DNA of 64,000 nt from Physcia stellaris (taxonomy: Eukaryota; Ascomycota; Lecanoromycetes; Caliciales; Physciaceae): assembly GCA_018902385.1 (NCBI GenBank), contig JABSSW010000001.1, positions 434,001-498,000 on the forward strand, in the 5' to 3' direction. Positions 24,211-34,787 of the stretch are shown piece after piece (position 1 is the stretch's first letter; the number at the start of each line of letters is the position of its first letter). Both the position numbers and the translations under genes were made by a program. Under the pieces are notes generated by a model. That model had not been told where the DNA came from and ran no database searches. It was given only the letters and a program-made list of their open reading frames with translations.

Positions 24211-25054
24211 GATCGCTAAGGCTCTGTCTCTTGTCTGACAAAGCTATGATAGATTGTGGGTCGTATGGAAACCTATCACCACGTGAATGGATTCTGTAGG
24301 CAGGGTGAGAAGCTTTTCCAAACCCAAGCAATAACAATAAACAGGCGAGATCAATTAGTCGGAAGGCAACTCCTTGCTTGCTTCTTGGAATATGAAGTGA
24401 TGATTAGCGACAAGCGCATATCTACGTACGAGGTATGATAACCTATGACGGAGTTGACAGTCTCGGAAAGATGCCCCGACAGCCAATTATATCATCATTG
24501 TTAGCCTCCACCTCGGCTACACTGCTGGTGAGACTATGGGCGTGACGGAATCCGGCTTCACGTGAATGTCGGAGAAAGGTTACCGCTTCAACCGAAGCTC
24601 GTTGTCGACCACGACAACCCAATCGAGGGGTCGCCAATGAATAATATGTCATGAGCAATAAACACAAGCCTGCGACAAGCCAGCGTTGAAATATCAAGGA
24701 GTCATGTGCGGTAGAACTAATAAGCCCTTAGACTACGGACCGGAGTCTAGAGACAACTCGGAAGGGCGACGTGAGCGTTCCCGTCAAACAATTAATGCGA
24801 GGGGCAATCTCGCCAAACGGATCTTGTCCATCCATTATTCTATCGCGCAGTTCTCATTGGACGAGGATCATGGACACAGCATTTCTCAAGAGGTCCGCGG
24901 TCTAGACTCCGTACTCCATAGGCGGCAGTTCTAGAACAAAGATCCGTAGTTCTGGCCGGTTATGACGGTCCTGACTGCTATTGATGATATATCCCTTACA
25001 TATCCGCTTTCTCATATTCTTATTCGTAAACTCACTACATAGTATTTTCACGAG
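24211..25054. other. Divergent intergenic region, 6PGL and small CxxC gene
   Basis: No supported gene. CACGTG occurs at 24280..24285. An 84-codon minus frame at 24443..24697 looks hydrophobic at its start but has no ATG there. Confidence 0.4.
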
Positions 25055-25369
25055 ATGTCATCCTCCCGCAACATGAGTCTTCTACAGTTGCAAACCCAAG
25101 CGGCTCACCAGCTCAAGAGCTCGTCAACCCTACCAAAGTTGCCCTCGTCCAGTACAACCTCCTCAGCGGCAACTTCGCAACGAGCATCTCCAACCCTTGG
25201 TCCATCGTCTCCAAAGTCGCCGTCTCCATCATTGGAGCTTGTCCGCTGTTCGCGCTGCAAGCGATCTCTGAGCTTAGGTGCAATCACCAATCCTCATGGA
25301 CCAGTGAACATAGGATTGAATTCCTACTACTGCAGACCTTGCTCCGGAATGGTCGGCTACAAAACCTGA
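25055..25369 (+). CDS. Small fungal protein with a paired CxxC zinc-ribbon-like motif
   Basis: 104 residues, single exon. The first 60 residues are Ser/Thr/Pro-rich and disordered. The C-terminal 45 carry VRCSRCKRSL, then about 27 residues later SYYCRPCSGMVGY. Two CxxC pairs at this spacing suggest one bound zinc. From memory, similar short proteins ending in YYC--C--MVGY are widespread and unnamed in Pezizomycotina. No function can be given. Confidence 0.7.
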   Translation: MSSSRNMSLLQLQTQAAHQLKSSSTLPKLPSSSTTSSAATSQRASPTLGPSSPKSPSPSLELVRCSRCKRSLSLGAITNPHGPVNIGLNSYYCRPCSGMVGYKT

Positions 25370-26413
25370 TACCGGAAAACTCATACTATATCGACGATAC
25401 ATCCTTTTCGGCGGCTATTGCATCTAGATGAACAATTACACCATATCTCACGGCTCAGTTCCTTCAACGCGTAATCCAAATCAGCTTATGTTGAAAATCG
25501 GTAACGCCGCACATTCCGCCATTTGCCAATCTTGCACACCAATACGCCTCCGCAAATCCTCTTGGCGGTGCAATGTTTCTTAGGAGGGGAAGTTGCACGA
25601 CCAAATCGAAGAGATGGGACGAAGATGGCCAACTGAATGGCGTTCTTGCCGCGTTGAGCCATGGAATATATGGAAGCACTGGCGTTAAGAAGGGAATTGG
25701 GAGAAGATTCAGTGACCTCGAAGCTCGCCATAATATCTTCCCATTCGCCTTACAGTCACCGCCCTTCCCTTCCCGGACGAAGCTACTTAAGCATCCAAGC
25801 ATCCAGTTGATGTGAACACGTGGTGACCCGACTTGGGAAGGCATCAAACCCAGAGGCCCTTTCATGCCACATAGGTCATCTATACCCTCACAACAGGTCC
25901 ACGTGATTTTACCATTACCAACCTTCGTGCAGCGTTTGGGGGCTATTGAGTGAGTAGGGAATTCACCGGCGCTACGCGCCAGGCTCCGTCATCATCATAA
26001 GAAGGAACATGGGTCAATCAATTTAGTCAGTATTAGGAACTTCTACGAAATCTGCTCTATCAATTACAAGAAGTGCACTGGATTATCAGAGCTTACTCTC
26101 ATAAACCCTCGTTGTTGAGACCATAGATCACAGATTTGTGCATTCTGAGTTGCAAATAAATATAACCTGTGTTATCTGTAGAATTAGTTCCCAGTCAATC
26201 ATAACTGAGTCTTAGAAGTCTGTTGCTGAAAGTAGAACTGAAACCAGCAGTACGGATACCTTAAAATAATGATTTCCTGTCTCTAGGGTTGTCATCTTAG
26301 CGACTTTTGTTTCTACCAGACCCTACTGTAGATTTATCCTTCTTCGTCGTCCAGGTTGAAGCCATGTTTATCTTGTTTGTTATTGTCCTATAGCACGCTT
26401 GTCGTCAGTAAAT
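25370..26413. other. Intergenic, about 1 kb, with one doubtful small frame
   Basis: A minus-strand ATG frame at 25486..25731 (81 codons, starting MASFEVTESSPNSLLNAS) overlaps a 133-codon frame in another phase, and I recognise neither. CACGTG sites lie at 25817 and 25900. The stretch 26000-26340 is AT-richer and without features. Confidence 0.35.
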
Positions 26414-27826
26414 ATGGCAGAACGGCAAAGGAGAAGTTTACTACCACAGAAGATATCAGAGATTCAGTCAGGGAGCAGTCATGCTTCAGCCGCAAAGCGG
26501 AGTATTGTCGTGCCTGGAACTCGCCGCGAGATCTCCAGTTTGGAAAATTTAGGATCTGCCAGCGGTGGAAAGAATGTGCAACAGCCATCGTCAAATATTG
26601 CACGACCAGTCTCCCTAAGGAAGTCTGAGCCTCGAGAGGAAAAAGCCCAGAGTGCTGATCGCAGAGTTCCTATTGCAAGGCGCAAAGTGTCAAATTCACG
26701 GTTGTCATACCTCGCAACGCGTAGAGCTCCCAATCCGAGGGCAACAGGCACGGAGAACCTGAACGCCAGCCGCGCAAAAACAGGCCAACAGACCGAAGAA
26801 GCTTCAGATGCTGATAGACAAATCCTAGGTAACACCCGAACTCATCCCAGCTCAAAATCTCATAAGCAATCATCTTTGCCCAACATTCCTAGGAATCGCC
26901 ATCCACGAGCCTCCTCTCAACAGCTTCCAGATCCCTGGACTCAAGATCCTCTTTGCTCCTCACCGTCTGAAGCAAATAGTAAGCCCAGACCAGCAAGACC
27001 CTCAAAGCCAGCGTCTTCGACCATGCAGATGCACTTGACTCAGAGGAAGGCCTCGAGGGCTTCGGCGTATTCTCTCTTAGCGCAACCCTCCGACAAAGAG
27101 ACGGACACCGAGAAGGCCTCTGCTGAGACAGCAAGTCTACAAGCTGAGCTAGCGAGGTTACATCTACTACATCGGTCTTCAGCAGACATACAAAACGCGT
27201 GGAACAGAAGCGCGAAAACCCGGTTGCGGTTGCAATTCGATAGGGTCTCAAAACAAAACGAGAACACAAAGGAGCTTGATATCTATCGTCAAACTCTGAG
27301 GAACTATCCTGCGTTGCTTGACTGGTCGCAGGACTATTCGAACACAGAGCTGGCGGAGAAGCTAGACTCTCTTTCACACAGTATTGTGGTGATGAGCGAT
27401 TTTGCGTCTTCCGATAGTAGGTACAATCATGTGATCAAGACCTTTGATGCATGGCTCGAGTGTACTACCCGCATTAGAAAGTCAAGGTCGACGGCTAAAG
27501 ATAATGCGCAAGACGGGATTGAATTCATAGAAGCGTTGGGGGACGGCTGGAGATCTGAAGTCGCGAGTCTGGAAAAGGAATTAATGTCGATGTCGCTAGA
27601 CTTAGGTAGACTCGGAGAACCCCAAGAGAGCTCGAATCTTGCCTATGTCATCAGCTTACTCAAGAGCGCTTCAGCTAGCAAGCTTGAAGAGCTACAGATG
27701 GTTAGGGACATCGAGACAGCTGTTATGGTATCTGAAGTTGAATGGATACGTAAGGAGGCCATGAAAGTAGCTTTAGCGTTTCAATGCGGCAACAGCGATC
27801 AAAATGCTAGCTGGCATTATCTATGA
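26414..27826 (+). CDS. Coiled-coil protein of unknown function
   Basis: Single exon of about 470 residues from ATG 26414 (MAERQRRSLLPQK). Residues 1-230 are basic, Ser/Arg-rich and probably disordered, with several PRPARPSKPAS-like patches. From about residue 230 the sequence is helical: LQAELARLHLLHRSS, then a helix bundle with conserved-looking WNRSAKTRL, LLDWSQDYS and a final long helix (EWIRKEAMKVALAFQ). The layout, a disordered basic half and a helical half, resembles microtubule or spindle-associated subunits (augmin-like proteins were considered), but no diagnostic motif supports that. The frame is intact and codon use is like its neighbours. Confidence 0.7.
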   Translation: MAERQRRSLLPQKISEIQSGSSHASAAKRSIVVPGTRREISSLENLGSASGGKNVQQPSSNIARPVSLRKSEPREEKAQSADRRVPIARRKVSNSRLSYLATRRAPNPRATGTENLNASRAKTGQQTEEASDADRQILGNTRTHPSSKSHKQSSLPNIPRNRHPRASSQQLPDPWTQDPLCSSPSEANSKPRPARPSKPASSTMQMHLTQRKASRASAYSLLAQPSDKETDTEKASAETASLQAELARLHLLHRSSADIQNAWNRSAKTRLRLQFDRVSKQNENTKELDIYRQTLRNYPALLDWSQDYSNTELAEKLDSLSHSIVVMSDFASSDSRYNHVIKTFDAWLECTTRIRKSRSTAKDNAQDGIEFIEALGDGWRSEVASLEKELMSMSLDLGRLGEPQESSNLAYVISLLKSASASKLEELQMVRDIETAVMVSEVEWIRKEAMKVALAFQCGNSDQNASWHYL

Positions 27827-28171
27827 CCATGAAGCAAATACAACAATGGGCTCCTACAAGTCCGACATAATTAATAATGGCAGTATGATAGTAGACGAAA
27901 GTCAGAACCCTTGACGGAATTACCTCGGCATTTTGGGGCCGGTTATCGATAAGCGGATCAGCCACTTGAGGAGCAAACTGAGCTCATGACAATCAGATCA
28001 ACATGTCATCAATCACTTCCATGAAGCAAACAAAGTCAGAAAAGGAAGTTTGACTACGAACGTCTACTTCTTTGCAGAGTTGATCCACGCCACAATTTGA
28101 ATCTAAAGGACATGCAAATCTTTAGCTATGAGTTGCCCGATCATTAAGCTGATCAATTACTCCTGGTGAAA
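27827..28171. other. Intergenic, 345 bp
   Basis: Promoter of the DCAF6/Iqw1-type gene and 3' end of the coiled-coil gene. Nothing else seen. Confidence 0.45.
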
Positions 28172-31100
28172 ATGAAGCGGACTTTTCAAGACCGCATCTT
28201 CAGGAGAGAAACCGGAGATGGCTCCCGTTATGCCAGCGTTAAGGGATTGTATGGTGATCGTTCTTGGGTTGACGATTTGGACATTGTTGCGGAGCTCGGT
28301 GGTCACTCTGGCTGTGTCAACGCTCTAAGGCAGGTCCTTGTGCAAAGACTCTGTGGTTTATTCTGATCCTTTGCTAGTTGGTCGTCCTCCGGCAAACTCC
28401 TGGCATCAGGTAGCGATGATAAGCACCTCAATATACACTCATATCAGCCGGAATCGTCAACTTCCCCATTTGCCCTCACGACGACGGTATCAACAGGCCA
28501 TGGTGCGAACATTTTCTCCGTTAAGTTCATGCCACACTCAAACGACCGAACTCTCGTTACCTGTGCTGGAGATTCCGAAGTGAGGGTTTTCGACCTTGAA
28601 TACAGCGGACAATCTACCGTGCAATCCGAACGCTCAAGTTCGGCTTTTTCGGGGAGAGCTTCACGGTTCAACAATCTGTACGAAGGAGTGAGATATCTGA
28701 CTGATGCCAACACAAACACAAGGGTTTACAGATCACATGCCGATCGAGTAAAACGTATTGTGACGGAGTCTTCTCCCAACGTTTTCCTTACGTGCTCTGA
28801 AGATGGCGAGGTCAGGAAGCATGATGTATCATAAGAAGACATCGCTGAGAAACGGTATAGGTACGCCAATTTGATCTACGACAACCTTCATCAGCCTACC
28901 CTGCCCCAAGAGGAGGTAGAGGCTTATTCGCTCGTGATCAAAATCACGATGGCTCGAACCTGCCGCCGCCGTTGATCTCCTACAAAAGGTTTAATCTCGA
29001 TTTGAATACCATTTCCTGTTCAGGCAGCCAGCCTCACTATATTGCTTTGGGTGGTGCCCATCTCCATTGCTTCCTGCATGATCGAAGAATGATCGGGCGT
29101 GATAGATTTAGGGAACGAGGCACTCCTAGAAACGTTTCTCCTGCTTATAGCATGGGTTCACACGAGAATGATCTGATGGGTCAAGCGACGCAATGCGTTC
29201 GGAAATTCGCGCCTAATGGACGGGGTAAGATGCGCAGTAAAGACTACAACGGTCACATCACAGCCTGCAAAATTAGTGACGCCAATCCGAACGAAATGAT
29301 AGCGAGTTGGTCTGGTGATTACATTTACAGTTTCGACCTGATCAAGAGCCCGGATGCAGCTCATATAAATATGGAGGGTGATCAAAAATTGTCAAGCAGA
29401 AATAGCAAAGGCAAATCAAAAGAATCAAGCGACAGAAAGAGAAAGAGGAAGAAGACTGGATCAGGAACTTCAGCGGAAGGCCTTCAAAAGAGCTCAAAAC
29501 CGAGGTCATCCAGGGAAATTAGAGCTGATAATTGCGATTTAGCTTTACGAGTCCAATACGAGAATGGCCAGAGAGAAGATATAGCACTGGGTTCCTCTGC
29601 GGATATATCAAGAGATCTCATGGAAGAGACTAGAGAGTCACTTCTAAATGAATCACAAAAAAGGAGTATGCAGATAGCGAAGAGTATTGTCAAAATACGC
29701 AAATACCTCTTTTCTCTTGACGCTTCAACCGGTTCTTCTCATAGTTCCTCTTTGAACCTGCCGGCTCATACGCCGTCTTTTACTTCAGCGTTAGGACTTG
29801 CAGCCTCTTGCTTGCCAGAAATGGACGAAATCATTAGATCATGGCGTTATCCTATGAGCCCAGACGAAGAGGACGTTATCTTACAACAGACGCTGCGAGC
29901 TAATCGTGACTCATCTCGAAGATTTGTACAAGCTGCAGGCTCTCTTGCCCGTTTCCTTGGTGGTAGGCTACAAGTCGCAAGCGCCGGATCGCCAGCCTTG
30001 CAGATGTTCGGAGGGATAAGCCCAGCGCCTCAGGAAGGACGGCATACGACTTCGAGAGAGATGTTTAATTACGACTTTTTGAAGGCAATCATACTTTGGT
30101 TGGAAGGCGGTCAGCAAGCTCTACTACAGGGGTTCAAGAGACCATCCAATCAGCGCAACGATAATCCCAGATTTCCTATACCTGAGGAAGCCGAGCTATC
30201 TGGAATTCATGAGGCTTTAATTCCCTATCTGCTTCGGCTAGCACGAGAAACTTCAATACCTAATGTCGATGCGTCGAGATTTGAGGTGGATGAGCGGCGG
30301 AGATTGTTTCAGTCTGAGTCGGCTGCAGTCATTGCATTCAGCAATGCTATAAGGATGCCACTTGAAGACTTGTCAAAAGCAATTACGGCTGCTAGATCGT
30401 CGACTACTGGCGAGGTACCTAGACCCTTCCCGGCTGTCCAGGACAAGTCAACGGCATCCACATTTTGGGCTTTTAGAGTTGGTAGGGGACTCTTGCTTAA
30501 CGCTGGAGAAGACGTTAACTTTCAGTTCGTCGATACGGCTTTTGGTGGTTTAGGTATAGATGGACCTGAGGAAGGCAGAGCTCAAGAAGACATAGATCCG
30601 GATGAGACCGAAGATATCGTCGATACGGTCACGCTGGTAAGAGGGGTTTCTGTGGAGCAAAATAGCGCCTCTACGCATGCAGATACTACACAGAACGCAA
30701 CGGCTCAGAACGCAACAAATCGATCTGTCGGCGAGAATGGCGACGTAGAAATGCACGATCCATCATCTCCTTCAAGACGGCCTCCCGCTATCGAGATTGA
30801 GGACGCTGACTCGGGCAGCGAAGTTGTATTGATGGAAGATCTTCAGAACGATATTGGCGACCATTTGGCTGCATATGGTGAAGATCAAGCGAACGAGGGT
30901 GAAGGGGATGATGACGATGGAGAGGACGAAGACAATGACAGTGACGAAGATGGGGACACCACTGCCGAGGAGCGCCAATTTATGTTTCAATCAGCATTCG
31001 ATAGAGGCAAGAGGCGCGAGCTAGTTGAGGCCGGTGTGCCATACTCTACTCACTCTCGCCAATATCGAGGTCACTGCAATGTCAGGACAGTCAAGGATTG

Positions 31101-31996
31101 TAACTTCTTTGGCCTCCAGGATGAGTACGTTGTCAGCGGCAGCGACTCGGGTCATTTGTTTATCTGGGTAACCTCACCCAAGCCAGGCTGGTTGATTAAT
31201 GCTCATCATTTGATATCTACAGGACAAAAGAACTACACAGCTTCTCAATATTCTGGAAGGCGATGGAGAGGTTGTGAATGTTGTACAAGGCCATCCGTAA
31301 GTCATCACAGCTCGTCTTTTTGTGAGCTCATGTCACAATCGGAGATACAATCTACGACAACGAAGCATTGGTCGAGGTCGCATCTTTCCTGATCAACAGT
31401 GTTACACCGTAAACAGAAAAGCTGATTTTCAAATCCTCGCTTAGGTATGAGCCACTACTGGCAGTATCCGGCATCGACCATACCATCAAGGTATTCTCAC
31501 CCGATGCTAAAGCACAAGAAGACGCTCGCTTGGGCGTCAATGGCACAGTCCCTCGTACTACCTCAGGTTACTCTTCCTTAGCAAGTCGGCGACGGCGTTC
31601 TGATGCTCCTGCCCCTGGTGACGGTCTTGCAAGCCGTAAGCGGATGCACGAAAGCTATGAAATTACCAGCCAGAACGATGCAGAGAGACAGGGTGGGATG
31701 AGAGAAGCATACGTCTCGGTACGTGCAGAAGGGACTCCCATGCGGATAAGAGCTACACCAGTCGATTTTCAAGAATGGATCTCTTGGTTTGGAGATTAAG
31801 CTAATCGTTGACATATATCACAGAGGCGTATGTTAGCACAATTAGCGGCAAGGTTGAGAGGCCGGCCAAGCACGACGGGCGAGGGTGGAGAAGCTGTCGA
31901 AGAAGGTATTCCTATTGTATTGGATGATAATTGCGATGTAAGTCACGAAAAATTCAAAGACGAACAGTCATGGCTGACCGTCTGCAGGTAATGTGA
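28172..31996 (+). CDS. DCAF6/Iqw1-type WD40 protein, CUL4 ligase substrate receptor candidate
   Basis: Seven exons: 28172..28329, 28378..28810, 28861..31167, 31223..31296, 31445..31718, 31824..31937 and 31988..31996, in frame, about 1122 residues. WD40 blades start at GGHSGCVNALSWSSSGKLLA and include DRTLVTCAGDSEVRVFD, SHADRVKRIVTE and CSEDGEVRQFDLR. Later blades (YVVSGSDSGHLFIW, VSGIDHTIKVFSP) lie after a large charged insert of about 550 residues, with an acidic DDDDGEDEDNDSDEDG run. The tail ends DDNCDVM, which I remember as conserved in fungal members. Intron 1 begins with GC, and the last exon codes only Val-Met-stop. The family (human DCAF6/IQWD1, fission yeast Iqw1) acts as DDB1-CUL4 adaptor; here that is inferred. 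Confidence 0.9.
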
Positions 31997-32200
31997 TAAA
32001 AAGAACATAAAGACCCTCCAAGAGCGAGCCTGGAGATATGGCAGTTCGAGGGGTCGACGGATGCTGCTGAATAATCTACTATAAGGAAGCAGATGAATAT
32101 TTTACTATCGTGGAGTACCATCATGCAATCCCTCATGCAAATGCCTTGCCATATGATCACCTGAACACCAGGCTAACGATGACCCCTCGATTAAGTTGTA

Positions 32201-33201
32201 TTACATCCCAGGTCCGCCAGAACTACCTATAAAAACAACCTCAACGGCAGCAAAGCTTCAAAGTCAATATCAGTATTGGCTTTATTACAAGGAAAATTGG
32301 AATTACTTACGCAGCGATAGCGGAGAATATCTCGATCTTTCTCGCGTTCGTGAACAAAGCCAACGCCGCAGCGAAGACCGCCGTGAAAACCACCAGCAAC
32401 CCAATTCTCACCAGCATGTTTTTAATGAAATACAGCACCAGAACGCTGACTGTAGGAATCAAGGAGGCAAAAATAACACCGACAGCATTACTGATAGCAG
32501 CAAGCCGAGAATCTTCGTACTCGACAATCCCGCTATCAGGATCCCCTGCAATTGGCTCTTTCTTACGGTTTCCCCATACTTTATCGTAGATGTCCACCAA
32601 GCGGGTGCTGAACCAGTTTGAGAAGGGATCTCGCTCCATCTGCCGCTGTGCCAGTGTAACCATCTCTTGAGATGCACGTCCGGTCCATGTCCTGCTTTCG
32701 GGCCCACGGAGGAATGAATCGCCCATTGTCGGACGCCGTAGCCAGTCTTGTAGGAAATCTAATTCGTCTCTACGCGGGGCTTCAAGTTTCGACACTTGCG
32801 CGACTTGGAGGATAGCTGCATCTTGTATTTGTGTCAGCATTCACCGTCCTTGGGCGCATGTGTAGGCGCAAGGTAATACTATACTCTTGCAGCTTTGCTC
32901 TGATATCCAGCAGCGTCTGCCAGTGCAGATCATCCCCGTCCTTCGCATGTGCTCTCAGCTCCCGAAAATCAATCGCGTGGAGCATCCTGTCTGCATCTCC
33001 AGAAGTCTCATCCCCCTTCACGATATTCTCCAGTTGAACTTCAAGGTCTGTGAGTTCGGCTTGTAGGCTTAGGAGATTGAGCATGTTTAGCGTCCCAAAT
33101 CGGCGGAAGATCGCAGTCTCTTGGTGAGAACCCATCAGAGCTGCGAGCTTCGGGTAGCCACGAGGTTTGGGCGAGCCCGTGGAAAACATACTGCCTGCCA
33201 T
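32201..33201 (-). CDS. DUF6594 membrane protein
   Basis: Three exons, 32880..33201, 32311..32821 and 32201..32255, give 295 residues. The N-terminal half carries the family phrase GYPKLAALMGSHQETAIFRR, then FGTLNMLNLLSLQAEL and a helical part with AKLQEYNAAILQVAQVS joined across intron 1. LDFLQDWLRRP and GDSFLRGPE follow. The C-terminus has three closely spaced membrane helices (VIFASLIPTVSVLVLYFI, IGLLVVFTAVFAAALALF, and FAAVEVVFIGSS from the last exon). The family is abundant in filamentous ascomycetes, often with many paralogues, and has no assigned function. All introns have good donor, branch and acceptor signals. Confidence 0.85.
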
Positions 33202-33484
33202 CAATGCTTTGACGGTAGGCCTGCATTGGCCCGTCCGAGCTTGATGTTCAGTGGACCCAAGGACTAGTGAGCTAAAGTGATCAGATGAAACCCAGCAGAG
33301 CCCTGGCGTCTGGCGCTTGCGCGCCTAAAGCTGAACTCATGATGGCACACGCAGCGACATCTACCTTCTTACACTTCGCATCCATTTCTTTTGTGTAATT
33401 ACGTGTTGACAGGATAATGTAGACTTTCGCTTATTATGTTCGGTTGTTGCTGTTTGATGGGTTTTTCTGATTGGTTTTTTATTT

Positions 33485-34080
33485 TCAATTTTCAAGCCGA
33501 TGAGAGCGCTGACCTTAGCGAGCGCCCCTACTTCATACTTTGTCGACTCTCAAGTCCACGAAGAGATGCTACCCTCCAGTCCATTTGCATGTATCCTCTA
33601 TTGGTATCAGCTGCTATTTAAGATCCGAACACAGTGGTTGCGCGGACAATTGGATCACGGACATCATTAAGAAGAGTACAACTGGAACCGATATTTATTC
33701 GAGAAACCCAGAGCAATCTTTATACCGGATTTGGGGACCACGACGTTGAGTCTAGGGGCAAGATCAAGATTACATGGTATGCGAATGACGGCTCCAAGAC
33801 TCACGAGAATAATTTCTTTGTTGCCGAGCAAGGACCGTTTGATCTATTGCTTGGAAGGCAGTTTATGTTTTCTGAAAAGATATTCATGTTCAATCAAGCC
33901 ATCCTTGTCTTACGTGCAGCACCATCATCGGATGGTAAGCTCCTGACGAGACAACGCATTGGGAACGGATCCTAAAGCTCATGTAGCGACAGAGGAAAGA
34001 GCGCGATCGGCAGCCGCTGCATTTCAAAATAACACCACAAATGAAGAGCTGAAAGCTACGTATTAGGCAAACCAGAGAAG
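33485..34080 (+). pseudogene. Retropepsin-like aspartic protease domain relic
   Basis: Resembles the retropepsin-like (Peptidase A2-type) domain found in retroelement Pol and in some fungal host proteins. A DNWI segment and a later PFDLLLGRQF-like segment are recognisable. It looks broken (about one or two breaks) and is treated as a fossil. No long terminal repeats, reverse transcriptase or integrase parts were seen nearby, so its source, old element or former host gene, is open. Confidence 0.55.
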
Positions 34081-34245
34081 CATCAGCGCGCAAAATAATC
34101 GTGTACAGAAAGCCACATTACTCTATCTGGATAGGAGCTCTAAAGGCACTGGAGATAGCACGCGGACATCGCGAAATTCTAGTCGACAGTCACGAGCGAG
34201 CCTACTCGGTCTCGAGTACTTGAGTCATGGCAACACGATAGTCGA

Positions 34246-34500
34246 TCAACAGATTCGGGGCACCGTATGGAAATGTCTACTTTTACGAACTTCATGATCC
34301 TGTATATTTTCATAGAGCACAAGCTCGTCGATAACCCTAAGTTCTATTGCCAAGCTCGCTTGTTTAGCGCGCCAGTGGTGCTCTAAATCTCTTACGCCTC
34401 TCAACGTCTCATCCAAATTTTGACAGGCTCCTTTGCTTATGAGCAACTTCAAACGTAATCTCTCGACACCACCCGTAGAACTCCATACGACTTTTCTCAT
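34246..34500 (-). CDS. Doubtful 84-codon frame, possible helical protein fragment
   Basis: ATG-started at 34500 and helical in character (LRLKLLISKGACQNLDETL, then LEHHWRAKQASLAIELRVID). The phrase reads like a real domain fragment but I cannot name a family. It could be the N-terminal exon of a lost or unrecognised gene. Confidence 0.3.
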   Translation of the reverse strand: MRKVVWSSTGGVERLRLKLLISKGACQNLDETLRGVRDLEHHWRAKQASLAIELRVIDELVLYENIQDHEVRKSRHFHTVPRIC

Positions 34501-34787
34501 ATCCTATGAAAGTGCAATAGCTTGGGTGTGCGAACAGCCTCAAGTAGTGTAAATTGTGCATGTAGCTTTTAATAATATTGTATCTGTTGTCTCATGTCCT
34601 TCTTCAGAATTCAAAAACACATCTGTTTGTTTATCTTGGCCAGGCGGTGTAAGAATCAGAGGGATATCAGGTCTTTAGGCAACCGGCTACCTCAACCTTG
34701 GGATAGTAGCACGATAACATCGTCATCGTCTTCAGGATTTCTAATCTACGCAAGTCTCTGTTATGAGCTTTGCTAAGCCCAGGGAAG

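Larger units (their letters stand above)
33202..34787. other. Intergenic, 1.6 kb, with a protease-domain relic and one doubtful frame
   Basis: Contains the relic at 33485..34080 and the small minus frame at 34246..34500, listed separately. The rest shows no gene. Confidence 0.45.
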
